The notes beneath the pieces are model-generated. The model did not search any database and had not been told where the DNA came from. It was given only the letters and a program-made list of their open reading frames with translations. From Actinoplanes sp. L3-i22 (GTDB taxonomy: Bacteria > Actinomycetota > Actinomycetes > Mycobacteriales > Micromonosporaceae): DNA of 64,000 bases. The stretch covers positions 6,022,501-6,086,500 of the forward strand of contig NZ_AP024745.1 in assembly GCF_019704555.1 (NCBI RefSeq), read 5' to 3'. A program made the position numbers and the translations under genes. Numbering within the stretch: position 1 is the stretch's first letter; the number at the start of each line of letters is the position of its first letter. Of this stretch, positions 16,602-25,323 are shown one piece after another.

Positions 16602-18200
16602 GTGCCCGCTCACCTCAAAGCCACCGGCATCGCCCGCGCCCACGACGGCGACCTGCTGTTCTCCGGCTTCGACCTGGTCCTGCAGGACGGCGACCGGATC
16701 GGCGTCGTCGGCCCCAACGGCGCCGGCAAGACCACCCTGCTGCGCGTGCTCGCCGGCGACCTGCCACCCACCCACGGCACGGTCACGCTCGCGCCCGGCA
16801 CCACCACCGCGTACGTCTCCCAGGAAGTCCCCGACCCCAGCGGCACCGTCGCCGCGTTCCTCACCTCGGGCCTCGGCGAGCTTGCGGAAGTCACCGCGTC
16901 AATGCGCGCGCTCGAGACCCGGATGGCCGCCGGCGACGACGTCCTCGACGAATACGCCCAGGTCCAGGAACGCTGGACAGCCCTGGAAGGCTGGACCGCC
17001 GAGACCCGGCTGACCGAGATCCGCCAGCGCCTCGACATCGACCACCTCGACGACGACCTGCCGCTCTCCTCGATCTCCGGCGGCGAACAGGCCCGCCTGA
17101 TGCTCGCCCGCGCCCTGCTGACCGGCCCCGACCTGCTGCTGCTCGACGAACCCACCAACCACCTCGACGCCGACGGCGCCACCTGGCTGCGCGACTGGCT
17201 GCAGAACTTCCCCGGCGGCGTGCTCACCGTCAGCCACGACCGCGCGTTCCTCGACGCCAACGCCACCCGGATCATCGAACTCGACGGCATCGACGAACAA
17301 CCCCAGGACTACCCCGGCGGCGGCTACACCGCGTTCCGCGCCGAGAAACAACGCCGCTGGGAACGCCTGCTGCTCGACTACGAGGCCCAGGAGAAGGACC
17401 GGATCCGCTGGGAAGCCGACATCGCCCGGACCATGGGCTTCGCCCGCGGCGTCGAGAACGCCGACCGCTCCAGCGCCCAAGCCCCCCACCTGCGCCGCGT
17501 CGCCCGCCTCGTCGCCCGCAAGGCCAAGGTCCGGGAACGCCGGCTGCGCCGGCAGATGGCCTCGGTACGGTGGATCGCCGAGCCCCGCCGCCGCCCGCCA
17601 CTGACCCTCGCCTTCCCCGACGACGCCGGCGACCCGGGCGAGATCGTCCTCAAGATCCGCGACCTGCACCAGGCCTACGGCGACCGCGTCCTGCTCGACC
17701 ACGTCGACCTCGACGTCACCCGCGCCGACCGCATCCTGATCACCGGCCGCAACGGCTCCGGCAAGACCACCCTGCTGCGCGCCATCGCCCACGCCCACCC
17801 GGAAGTCGCCGTCCTCCCACAGACCACCGACCACCTGCGCACCGACACCACCGTCATGGACTACTTCCGATCCGAAGTCCCGGTCTACATCGACGACGCC
17901 GAGAAACTGCTCGCCGGCCACCAGTTCGACCCCGAACAGTGGACCGCCCGCCTGCGCGACCTGTCCGCGGGGGAGCTGCGCCGCCTGCTGCTCGCCGTCC
18001 TGGTCAACAGCCCCTCCCGGATCCTGCTGCTCGACGAGCCGACCAACTTCCTCGACTTCGACGCCCTCGACGTCATCGAAGAGGCCCTGCGCCGCTACCG
18101 CGGCACCCTGCTGATCGTCTCCCACGACCGGTACTTCGCCGACGCCGTCGGCCACCACCGCCACTGGCACGTCGCCGACGGCACCGTCCAGCAGAACTGA
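16602..18200 (+). CDS. ABC-F family ATPase (ribosome-associated, possible antibiotic resistance)
   Basis: 532 residues, two ABC domains in one chain and no membrane part. Domain 1: GPNGAGKTT (37-45), SISGGEQARL (~157), LLLLDEPTNHLD. Domain 2: GRNGSGKTT (~383-391), LSAGELRRLLL (~454), ILLLDEPTNFLD. Between them is the charged helical linker (~250-340) that reaches into the ribosome in ABC-F proteins. Family members either protect ribosomes from macrolides, lincosamides or pleuromutilins or act as translation factors; which applies here is open. GTG start fixed by GGAGG at 16591-16595. Confidence 0.92.
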   Translation: MPAHLKATGIARAHDGDLLFSGFDLVLQDGDRIGVVGPNGAGKTTLLRVLAGDLPPTHGTVTLAPGTTTAYVSQEVPDPSGTVAAFLTSGLGELAEVTASMRALETRMAAGDDVLDEYAQVQERWTALEGWTAETRLTEIRQRLDIDHLDDDLPLSSISGGEQARLMLARALLTGPDLLLLDEPTNHLDADGATWLRDWLQNFPGGVLTVSHDRAFLDANATRIIELDGIDEQPQDYPGGGYTAFRAEKQRRWERLLLDYEAQEKDRIRWEADIARTMGFARGVENADRSSAQAPHLRRVARLVARKAKVRERRLRRQMASVRWIAEPRRRPPLTLAFPDDAGDPGEIVLKIRDLHQAYGDRVLLDHVDLDVTRADRILITGRNGSGKTTLLRAIAHAHPEVAVLPQTTDHLRTDTTVMDYFRSEVPVYIDDAEKLLAGHQFDPEQWTARLRDLSAGELRRLLLAVLVNSPSRILLLDEPTNFLDFDALDVIEEALRRYRGTLLIVSHDRYFADAVGHHRHWHVADGTVQQN

Positions 18201-18289
18201 CACCGCCCCCGCCCGCCGTCGGTCCGCCTGACTCGTCCCCCTATGCTCTGGACCGGCCACACACGTGACAAACAGGGCGGGATCAGGGC

Positions 18290-19126
18290 TTGAATATCTT
18301 CGAAGCAATCTTGATGGGCGCAGTGGAGGGCGTCACCGAGTTCCTCCCGGTGTCGAGCACCGGTCACCTGACCATCCTGGAGAAAGTTCTCGGATACCGC
18401 CTCGACGACCCGGACATCACCGCCTTCACCGTGATCATCCAGTCCGGCGCGGTCCTCGCCACGATCCTGTTCCTGATGAAGGACATCACCCGGATCGTCC
18501 CCGCCTTCTTCCGCGGACTCGCCAGCAAAGAATCCCGCGACCACCCCGACTTCCGCTTCGCGATCGCCGTCATCCTCGGCTCGATCCCGATCGTCATCGC
18601 CGGCCTCACCTTCAAGGACGCCATCGAGACGACCCTGCGCAGCCTCTGGTTCGTCGCCGGCGCCCTGATCCTCTGGTCCGGCGTGATGGCCTTCGCCGAC
18701 CACGCCGCCACCCAGGTCCGCCACGAAGACGACGTCACCTGGAAAGACGCCCTCGTCATCGGCGTCGTCCAGTGCCTCGCCGTGATCCCCGGCATCAGCC
18801 GCTCCGGCTCCACCATGAGCGCCGGCCTGCTGCGCGACCTCGACCGGGTCACCGTCACCAAACTCTCGTTCTTCCTCTCCGTGCCCGCCCTCACCGGCGC
18901 CTCCCTGCTGCAGGGCTACGAGGAGTACGACAACATCTCCAACGGCGTCGGCTGGACCAACACCATCGTCGCCACCGCCGTCAGCTTCGTCGTCGCCTAC
19001 TTCGCCGTCACCTGGCTGCTCAAGTTCGTCGCCAAGCACTCCTACAGCGTCTTCATCTTCTACCGGCTCGCCCTCGGCTCCCTGCTCATGCTCCTGCTCG
19101 CCACCGGCACGATCAGCGCCCAGTAA
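18290..19126 (+). CDS. uppP: Undecaprenyl-diphosphate phosphatase
   Basis: 278 residues, about eight membrane segments. It has both BacA/UppP active-site signatures: EGVTEFLPVSSTGHL (13-27) and VIPGISRSGSTMSAG (~164-178), including catalytic Glu, His and Arg/Ser. It regenerates undecaprenyl phosphate for peptidoglycan synthesis at the membrane and gives bacitracin tolerance. The start is TTG at 18290: family members begin exactly here (MNIFEAILMG), while the next ATG would remove the first helix. It is followed by a strong terminator. Confidence 0.97.
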   Translation: MNIFEAILMGAVEGVTEFLPVSSTGHLTILEKVLGYRLDDPDITAFTVIIQSGAVLATILFLMKDITRIVPAFFRGLASKESRDHPDFRFAIAVILGSIPIVIAGLTFKDAIETTLRSLWFVAGALILWSGVMAFADHAATQVRHEDDVTWKDALVIGVVQCLAVIPGISRSGSTMSAGLLRDLDRVTVTKLSFFLSVPALTGASLLQGYEEYDNISNGVGWTNTIVATAVSFVVAYFAVTWLLKFVAKHSYSVFIFYRLALGSLLMLLLATGTISAQ

Positions 19127-19140
19127 CGCCGGCACCACCC

Positions 19141-19173
19141 AAAAGCGCTCGCCCATCGGGGCGAGCGCTTTTT
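19141..19173 (+). terminator. Intrinsic terminator after uppP
   Basis: A 14-bp stem (AAAAGCGCTCGCCC, loop ATCG, complement) ends in TTTTT, 15 bases after the uppP stop. It is the clearest rho-independent terminator in the window. Confidence 0.95.
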
Positions 19174-19247
19174 CGTCCCCGACCACCCTGAGTGATCACC
19201 AACGATGTCTGCTAACGTCCCGGCGATCCGAATCCGCCTGACTGTGG

Positions 19248-20135
19248 ATGGCGTCGATGCCCCGATCCGACCAGCAAAAGGACGTACGCCCCGCCCGCAC
19301 CCAGCAGCAGCGCGCCGCGCCGACCCGCCGGCCCGTGCACCGCATATCCCGACGGGTCCACCTCCCACGAGATGCCGGCCGCCGCCGCATCATCTCCTCG
19401 ACACTGACGGTCACCGCCGCAGCCGGGGCCGCCGGAAAACTCGCCGACCTCCTGGGCATCCTCAGCGCGGACTCCACCGCCTGGTCACTCCTCTGGCGCG
19501 GGTCAGGCGCCCTGGCCATGATCGCCGCCGGCATCGCCCTGTTCCGCCTCTGGACACCCGACGAAGGCTGGCCGGCCAAGTCACGCGGCAAGGTCATCGC
19601 GACCGTCCTGATGCTCGCCGTCGCGGCCGCCTTCTTCGGCTACCAACACCCCTGGTCCACCACCACCAGCAGCGCGATCCCCACCACCACAATCCCCGGC
19701 CCGACCGCCGCCGCAAGCAAGGCCCCAGCCGCCACGAGCAAGGCTCCCAGCCCTTCCGGCCCGCAGGCACGGCCGACGTCAACCTCGCTGACGCTGCCGC
19801 ACCAATACGGGTTCGACCTCGACGGCCCCGACATCGCGAGATACCCCACCGGAACCGACGACGACACAAAGATCGATCTCGAGTTCGACGGCTCTGACGT
19901 GGCCTTCAGCAAGACCGTCCAGCTCGCGCCCTGGGAATCCACGAAACCACCCGAAGACCCGGACGCCTGCCGGACGGCCGTGACCACGACCGGCCTGAGC
20001 CCGGACAACAACCGGCGCCCGCCCACCAAAGGCGACGCCTACTGCTTCATCACCAAAGCCGACCGCGTCGGCCACCTCCGGATGACCGGCCGCCAGAAAT
20101 ACGCGGTCGTCGTCGACCTGACACTCTGGCGCTGA
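19248..20135 (+). CDS. Membrane protein with C-terminal extracytoplasmic domain, unknown
   Basis: ~295 residues: a basic, unstructured N terminus (~1-45), three membrane segments (~50-70, ~83-100, ~115-130), a Thr/Ser/Pro/Ala-rich spacer (~135-180) and a ~110-residue outside domain ending KYAVVVDLTLWR with a Cys pair (PDACRTA, DAYCFI). The layout (stalked outer domain) fits a cell-surface or sensor-like protein, but I do not recognise the family. Start uncertain between ATGs at 19248 and 19257; no clear ribosome site. Confidence 0.7.
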   Translation: MASMPRSDQQKDVRPARTQQQRAAPTRRPVHRISRRVHLPRDAGRRRIISSTLTVTAAAGAAGKLADLLGILSADSTAWSLLWRGSGALAMIAAGIALFRLWTPDEGWPAKSRGKVIATVLMLAVAAAFFGYQHPWSTTTSSAIPTTTIPGPTAAASKAPAATSKAPSPSGPQARPTSTSLTLPHQYGFDLDGPDIARYPTGTDDDTKIDLEFDGSDVAFSKTVQLAPWESTKPPEDPDACRTAVTTTGLSPDNNRRPPTKGDAYCFITKADRVGHLRMTGRQKYAVVVDLTLWR

Positions 20136-20149
20136 CCCGCGCTCAGCGC

Positions 20150-20734
20150 CTAGGGACGCCGCGCCACGATCAGCAGCTCCTGGCCGTTGCCGCCCGGCTC
20201 CCACACCGCCGACACCACCTCGAACCCGGCCGCCACCAACCGGGGGAGCAGCACCTGGTCAAACCCCCGGCCGACACCGCCACCCTCCGGCAGCACCGCC
20301 CGCTCGGTCACCCCGACCGCCAGCACCCCACCCGGCCGCAACACCTCGAACACCCGGGCCAGCGACCCCGGCAACGGACGCCACAACTGCACATTGTTCA
20401 CCGCACAGACCGCGTCCACACTGCCCGCCGGCAACGACAAACTCGCCGCCGTCGCATCCAGCAACGTCACCCGCCCACCACGAACCCGCCCAGCCGCCTG
20501 CGCACGCATCACCGCCGACGGCTCCACCCCGAACACCCGGCCCCGCGGCAACCGGCCCGCCAGCAGCACCAGACCCACCCCCGGACCCGGCCCGATCTCC
20601 ACGACCGTCTCCGACCCCGACAACACCAGCGCACCCACCACCCGCCGGGTCAGCCGGGCGTTGGCGCGGGCCATCACCCACCCCACCACCCGGCCCAGCA
20701 CACCCCGAGGAGCCGCGAACTGACCATCGATCAC
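20150..20734 (-). CDS. Class I SAM-dependent methyltransferase
   Basis: 194 residues with motif I VVEIGPGPGVGLVLLA (~44-59), an acidic loop-2 residue (FGVEPS), DATAAS (motif II) and VLRPGGVLAVG (motif IV region), typical of UbiE/MenG-like small-molecule methyltransferases. GTG start at 20734 overlaps the stop of the upstream gene (GTGA), so it is translated together with that gene. Substrate unknown. Confidence 0.88.
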   Translation of the reverse strand: MIDGQFAAPRGVLGRVVGWVMARANARLTRRVVGALVLSGSETVVEIGPGPGVGLVLLAGRLPRGRVFGVEPSAVMRAQAAGRVRGGRVTLLDATAASLSLPAGSVDAVCAVNNVQLWRPLPGSLARVFEVLRPGGVLAVGVTERAVLPEGGGVGRGFDQVLLPRLVAAGFEVVSAVWEPGGNGQELLIVARRP

Positions 20735-21462
20735 GACGCCTGCGAACCCGCCTCGCCCAACTCCGCCAGCCGCGCCTCGATCTCGGCCAGCTCCGCCCGC
20801 AACCGCTGCGCCTGCTGCTCCGCCTCGGCCCGCTCACCGGACAGGATCTGCTCCACCGCCTCCTGCACCCCCGGCACGTCGATCAGCTGAACCATCTTCA
20901 GCGCCTCGGCCGGCCGGATCACATACGGCTTCGCCAGGGGCTTCGCACCCTGATTCGCCCCCACCGTCCACTCACCCTCGGCATAGGCCAGCGTGACCGT
21001 CAACGACGGACCCGGCTTCGGCTTCACCGGACGCACCGCCTTGCGCGGAGCCGGCGCCGGCGTCACTTCCTGAACATCTTTCTCCACGTCATCCTCACTC
21101 TTCCGCTGCACCGGCGCCGGCTTCGGCCTCTCGATCGGCTTGTCGATCAGAAACTCCGGCCCCGACAACACCGGCTCCGGCTCGACAACCGGCGCCGCCA
21201 CCTTCTTCACCGGCACACCCCGCGGCGCGATCCGCAGATCACCGGGGGAGAAGGGCAACTCGTCGCGGCCGAACTTCACCACGACCCACTCCTCGGACAC
21301 CGCGGGATCCTCCAACCCCACCACCTGCCCGATCTGCCCCGCGATCTGCCCCGCCGAATCGGTGAACTGCACCTTCGGTTTCCGCCCGGCCGCCAGAGCG
21401 TCCCGGATCCCGTCCAACTCCTCCGTGGTCAACCCACGGGCCTCCACGCCCGCCGCGGCCAT
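20731..21462 (-). CDS. DUF6319-like protein (unknown function)
   Basis: 243 residues. The N-terminal part (LTTEELDGIRDALAAGRKP ... SAGQIAGQIGQVV ... DELPFSPGDL) looks like the actinobacterial DUF6319 family as I remember it. The middle (~90-150) is a Pro/Lys/Glu-rich linker, and the C terminus has a second small domain (LTVTLAYAEGEWTVGANQG) and a coiled-coil end (EAEQQAQRLRAELAEIEARLAELGE). The linker and Lys-rich make-up suggest a nucleic-acid or scaffold role, not an enzyme. The ATG at 21462 is the start of conserved sequence; longer in-frame starts add nothing. Confidence 0.72.
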   Translation of the reverse strand: MAAAGVEARGLTTEELDGIRDALAAGRKPKVQFTDSAGQIAGQIGQVVGLEDPAVSEEWVVVKFGRDELPFSPGDLRIAPRGVPVKKVAAPVVEPEPVLSGPEFLIDKPIERPKPAPVQRKSEDDVEKDVQEVTPAPAPRKAVRPVKPKPGPSLTVTLAYAEGEWTVGANQGAKPLAKPYVIRPAEALKMVQLIDVPGVQEAVEQILSGERAEAEQQAQRLRAELAEIEARLAELGEAGSQAS

Positions 21463-21617
21463 TGTCCCCACCTTCGTACGCCTGTATGAGAGGGCCTTAG
21501 TTCTACCAGCACCCACCGACAACAACCGCGCGCCCCGCCGCACGCACAAGATCAAGATCGAGCAATCGAACCCGCATCATGCCCTACCCGCCCAGCGCCC
21601 GATCCACCCGCAAGGCG

Positions 21618-22214
21618 TCACGACGACCGGCCCGCGGACCGCCGGAACAACTCACCCAGCAGATTCGCGTACCCCCGCGCGTCGTCGATCGCCCGATGCG
21701 TGTGCGGCACATCCCCGAACCACTCCGCCGGCAACTGATCCGGCGACACCTCCGCCACCGGCCGCCCGGTCACCGCCGCCGCATAACTCCGCAGACACAA
21801 ACCAAAACCATCGAACAAGACATCCTTCTCGTACGGCCCCTGCACCAACCCGTACCGCGTGAAGCGCCGCAGGTAGTAGTCCATCCACCCGCCGTCGAAC
21901 GCGATCGGCGACGCCGCGAACGTCCGCGGACCCGGCAACGCCCGCACGAACGCCACGAACCCGTCCATAACCTCGGCCACCGGCCGCGGATCGGTGACCG
22001 CCGCCGCCCACGCCTCCGGCTGCGTCTGGAACCACGCGTACGTGTCCGGATTCGGCGCCGCGCCCGGCAACTGCTCCAGGACCGCCTCGAACACGCCCAG
22101 CTCCTCGCCCCGCGCGTTCACCGCCACCGACGCGAACGAACGCATCGAGTTCGCGCCCGGCCAGGGCCCGTCGACCTCGATGTCCGTCACGACATACACC
22201 CATTCGTCCTGCAT
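21618..22214 (-). CDS. DnaQ-fold 3'-5' exoribonuclease (RNase AS-like)
   Basis: 198 residues with the DEDDh exonuclease pattern: ExoI VVTDIEVDGP (catalytic Asp and Glu), a middle Asp in ASPIAFDGGWMDYYL (~105), and ExoIII HRAIDDARGYANLL (His and Asp). Overall it resembles mycobacterial RNase AS (Rv2179c), which trims poly(A)-like RNA 3' ends. An ATG start at 22214. The next 850 bases upstream are gene-free. Likely cytosolic; a role in RNA turnover is inferred from the family. Confidence 0.85.
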   Translation of the reverse strand: MQDEWVYVVTDIEVDGPWPGANSMRSFASVAVNARGEELGVFEAVLEQLPGAAPNPDTYAWFQTQPEAWAAAVTDPRPVAEVMDGFVAFVRALPGPRTFAASPIAFDGGWMDYYLRRFTRYGLVQGPYEKDVLFDGFGLCLRSYAAAVTGRPVAEVSPDQLPAEWFGDVPHTHRAIDDARGYANLLGELFRRSAGRSS

Positions 22215-23063
22215 CGCACGACCTCCCCGTCACCATCAAGATCACCGATATCGTGTCACGCCGGCGCGGCCCACATTGCCCCCGGCCGGGGGACAAGCGG
22301 ATGTCTACATAGCCTCTGAGCTGCGGAAATACTGACACTCAGACGGCCGGACCAGGGGAGAGGCGGCATCCAGCCGGGATAGTCGTCCAGCAGCGCCCGA
22401 GCTTGATCATCTCTAAAAGGGCCGGGAACCGGTCAAGGCCCGAAACCGGCGACGCGGGAACTCGATCATGGATTCGGGAGCGACTCCGGTCCGGCGACAC
22501 GACAGCCGAGAGGTTCACAACCACGCGGCCGCGCCCGCTGGAGCTGCGCCGTCTGTCCGAGCCTCGTTGCCACTGACAATCACCGCGAACCACGCCTGCG
22601 CCGGGTGGCCTGCAATAGGCCCCTTCCAGCGCCTAAAATATCAGGCCGATAATGTGCATTATGTCAACTAGACCGTGGAGAGGGGTCGCCCGGAAGCGGG
22701 CATTTCTCCCCTCATCCGGTCGCCACTGGCACCGCTGCTCTTCTCGGTGGTCTCCCAAGGCTCCGGGCCCACCCTCTTGTCCAGCCCGCGCGTGGCGCAA
22801 CTCGACCGTCAGAACGTGCGCGCATCCGGTTCGCCGCACAGGCGTTCGAGTTGCGCCACGCGCGGTTCCGCAGCAACTTGGGTCGCCGGGCTCACACGAT
22901 CAGCCGGTAAAGACCTTGCCTGAGGGCCACTTCCCCACGGGCGGACGGCCCGGCGGGCGCAGGGAGCCGGCGCGGGTTCGGGGTGAAAGCCGCTCGGGAT
23001 CCCGTTTCACATGGTAAGGTCCATCTAGCCACGAATGCGGATATATCATGCATAATATCTCTT
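22215..23063. other. 849-bp gene-free region with AT-rich palindromes upstream of the recombinase
   Basis: No frame here looks coding. It is clearly less GC-rich than its surroundings. It holds a palindrome ATAATG TG CATTAT (22649-22662), a perfect 20-bp inverted repeat (22786-22865), and just before the recombinase an AT-rich patch GATAT(10 nt)ATATC centred on ATGCAT (23040-23059). A TAAGGT box at ~23014 might be a -10 element. I looked for a tRNA-type T-arm and found none. Confidence 0.6.
22786..22865. repeat. Perfect 20-bp inverted repeat with 40-bp loop
   Basis: Left arm CCGCGCGTGGCGCAACTCGA (22786-22805) and its exact complement at 22846-22865, separated by 40 bases. A 20/20 match is far beyond chance at this scale. 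There is no gene inside and no T run after it. It lies ~200 bp upstream of a tyrosine recombinase gene, so a recombination or structural RNA role is possible. Confidence 0.85.
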
Positions 23064-24032
23064 ATGCAGCACGAATCAGCCGTTGAGCCACTCTCCCCTC
23101 TCGCCGAGCTGGTTGACGAGTTCCTCGCCGCACGGGCCACGCGCAAGCCCTCCGCCCACACGCTCGCCGCGTACCAACGGGATTTGACCTTGGTGTTGCA
23201 GCAGGCCGTGCCCGCGCCGGCCAGCCCGGCCGACCTCTCCCCTCGCGTGCTGCGGGCCGCGTTCGCGCGGTTCGCCGCGGACCGCGCCCCCGCTTCCGTG
23301 GCCCGGGCCTGGTCGTCGTGGAATGCGTTCTTCACGTTCCTGGTGACCGAGGGGGTGGTGGCGGGCAATCCGATGTCGGCGGTGGACAAGCCGCGGATGG
23401 TGGCGCACTCCCCCAAGCCGTTGCGGGGTGAGGACACGCCGGAGGAGTTGTTGCGGGTGGTGTCGCGTGCTGATGAGCGGCAGCGGGATCCGTGGCCGGA
23501 GCGCGATGTGATGGTGGTGGCGCTGGCGTTGTGTGCGGGTTTGCGGTTGTCGGAGTTGCTGGGGTTGCGGGTGGGGTCGGTGTCCGGGCGGGTGGGTGAG
23601 CGCCGGGTGGAGGTGGCCGGTAAGGGTGGGCGGCCGCGGACGGTGCCGATCGACAATGGGTTGGATGCCGCGGTGGAGCGGTATGTGGGCAGTTTGCGGG
23701 TGCGGTTCGGGCGGGTGGGAAAGTCGGATCCGTTGCTGGTGGATCGGCATGGGGCGCCGTTGCAGCGGGGTGGTCTGCAGTATTTGGCGCGGTCGTGTTT
23801 CCGGCGGGCGGGGATCGGTGATCGGGTGCCGCGGGGTGCGCAGTTGCATGCGTTGCGGCATACGTTTGCGACGCGGTTGGCGGAGGACGGTGCGAATGCG
23901 TCGGAGATCATGCGGTTGCTGGGGCATGCGTCGCTGGCGACGTCGCAGAACTACATCGAGGTGACGGCGGAGCAGCAGCGTGCGGCCATTCAGTCGAATC
24001 GGACGAACAGGATTCTGCGTGAGCTTGCCTGA
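23064..24032 (+). CDS. Tyrosine recombinase, XerC/XerD-like
   Basis: 322 residues. N-terminal SAM-like core-binding domain (DEFLAARATRKPSAHTLAAYQRDL), then a catalytic domain with the full active-site set: Arg in GLRLSELLGL (~160), Lys in GKGGRPRTV (~187), HALRHTFATR (His ~262, Arg ~265), LLGHAS (His ~288) and the nucleophile Tyr in NYIEV (~297). All residues needed for strand exchange are intact. ATG at 23064 chosen because upstream in-frame codons are AT-rich and unconserved. The first ~280 bases are C-rich on this strand, the rest G-rich with many TTG and GTG codons, an abrupt change within one gene. It could be chromosomal Xer or an integrase; no excisionase or phage genes are adjacent. 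Confidence 0.92.
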   Translation: MQHESAVEPLSPLAELVDEFLAARATRKPSAHTLAAYQRDLTLVLQQAVPAPASPADLSPRVLRAAFARFAADRAPASVARAWSSWNAFFTFLVTEGVVAGNPMSAVDKPRMVAHSPKPLRGEDTPEELLRVVSRADERQRDPWPERDVMVVALALCAGLRLSELLGLRVGSVSGRVGERRVEVAGKGGRPRTVPIDNGLDAAVERYVGSLRVRFGRVGKSDPLLVDRHGAPLQRGGLQYLARSCFRRAGIGDRVPRGAQLHALRHTFATRLAEDGANASEIMRLLGHASLATSQNYIEVTAEQQRAAIQSNRTNRILRELA

Positions 24033-24070
24033 CGCCGTACGGCGGAAGTTTGTCCGTTAGGTTGATCTTC

Positions 24071-24790
24071 ATGAAGTTGCGTGAGGATGAGGTTTCGGTC
24101 GGTGGGATTCGTGCGGTGGTCCTCTCCCCCGTGGTGGGTGGGCCGTTTCCCGGGGTGTTGTTGTACACGGATATTTTTCAGCTGACCGAGTCGAGTTTGC
24201 GGTCGGCGCGCAGGTTGGCGTCGGAGGGTTTCCTGGTGTGTGTTCCGGAGATCTATCCGCATGGTGAGCTGGCCGGGGTGGCGCTGGAGTTCGACGACGC
24301 GGGTAAGGCGCGGGGGCTGGCGGGTGCGGCGGCGACGTCGACGGCGGGGTTCGATGCGGATCGGGTGGCGGTTCTGGATTATCTGGAGGGCCGTTCTGAT
24401 GTGTCGTCGTTGCTGGTGACGGGGTTCTGTATCGGTGGGCATCTGGCGTTTCGGGCGGCGTTGGACGCGCGGGTGTCGGCGACGGTGTGTTTCTATCCGA
24501 CGGGTTTGCACAATGGTGGTCTGGGTGCGGATGTGGCGGATTCGTTGTCGCGGGCGGCGGAGATCCGGGGGCGGTTGATGGTGGTGTTCGGGTCGCGGGA
24601 TCCGCATGTGCCGGCCGACGCGCGCCTGTCGACGATCGGGGCGTTGTATGCGGCGGGTCTGGAGGATGTGGAGTTGCATGTCTTTCAGGGTGGGGAGCAT
24701 GCGTTCATGCGGGATGTCGGGGCGCGGCATGATCCGGTGTTGACGGATCTGGCGTTCGCCGAGGCGGTTTCGTTCTTTCGCGGGCGCTGA
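24071..24790 (+). CDS. Dienelactone hydrolase-family protein
   Basis: ~239 residues with an alpha/beta-hydrolase fold. The catalytic triad is visible: Cys nucleophile in GFCIGGH (~121), Asp in FGSRDPHV (~181) and His in GGEHAF (~213). Dienelactone hydrolases open lactones in aromatic degradation, but many homologues act on unknown esters. No other aromatic-degradation gene is nearby. Start at ATG 24071; the in-frame TTG codons upstream are possible but only ~7 residues longer. Its stop shares a base with the next gene's ATG (TGATG). Confidence 0.88.
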   Translation: MKLREDEVSVGGIRAVVLSPVVGGPFPGVLLYTDIFQLTESSLRSARRLASEGFLVCVPEIYPHGELAGVALEFDDAGKARGLAGAAATSTAGFDADRVAVLDYLEGRSDVSSLLVTGFCIGGHLAFRAALDARVSATVCFYPTGLHNGGLGADVADSLSRAAEIRGRLMVVFGSRDPHVPADARLSTIGALYAAGLEDVELHVFQGGEHAFMRDVGARHDPVLTDLAFAEAVSFFRGR

Positions 24791-25323
24791 TGTTTCCGCG
24801 GGTCACGTTGCGGTCGGAGCGGTTGGTGTTGCGGCCGTTCGAGGTGGGTGATGCCGCGGGGGTGCATGCGGTGTGGAATGAGCGGGAGTTTCTGCGGTTC
24901 GCGCCGGTGGGTTTCCGGTATGCGGGGGCGGGTCTGGATCGTGCGGTGGATTGGTGTGCGCGCGGTGAGGGGTTTGCCGGGGTGTCGGGTGGCCGGTTGG
25001 CGTGTCATGTGGCGTTGTTCGGGGCGGATTGGTCGTCGATGACGGCGGAGATTCACTATTGGACGGCGGTGTGGGCGCGCGGGAACGGTTTCGCGGCGGA
25101 GGCGGCGCGGGCGGTGGTGTGGTGGGCGGTGCGTGATCTGGGGTTTGCGCGGATCACGTTGCAGTCGGATATGCGGAATGTGGCGTCGCGGCGGGTGGCG
25201 GAGGCGGCGGGGTTCCGGTTCGAGGGGGTGTTGCGGAATGCGTCGTGGACGCGTTCGGGCCGGGGTGATCTGGGGGTGTTCAGTGTGATCCCGGGTGATC
25301 TAGCCGGCGGGCCAGCCAGCTGA
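24790..25323 (+). CDS. GNAT acetyltransferase, RimJ/RimL type
   Basis: 177 residues: LRSERLVLRPFEVGDAAGV start, IHYWTAVWARGNGFAAEAARAV carrying the acetyl-CoA loop (R-G-N-G-F-A), ITLQSDMRNVASRRVAEAAGFRFEGVLRN, the standard RimJ/L end. It may acetylate protein N termini or small amines. Overlaps the hydrolase stop by one base. Its last 44 bases overlap the 3' end of the convergent phosphotransferase gene, which may point to a recent change of the end of one of the two. Confidence 0.9.
   Translation: MFPRVTLRSERLVLRPFEVGDAAGVHAVWNEREFLRFAPVGFRYAGAGLDRAVDWCARGEGFAGVSGGRLACHVALFGADWSSMTAEIHYWTAVWARGNGFAAEAARAVVWWAVRDLGFARITLQSDMRNVASRRVAEAAGFRFEGVLRNASWTRSGRGDLGVFSVIPGDLAGGPAS

Noticed and set aside
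22786..22865. Insertion-sequence ends
   Set aside because: The arms enclose only 40 bp and no transposase gene; a miniature element is not excluded, but target-site duplications are not visible.
22300..22900. tRNA gene or attB site next to the recombinase
   Set aside because: No T-arm with GTTCNANNC flanked by complementary stems; GGTTCACAACC at ~22513 lacks supporting stems.
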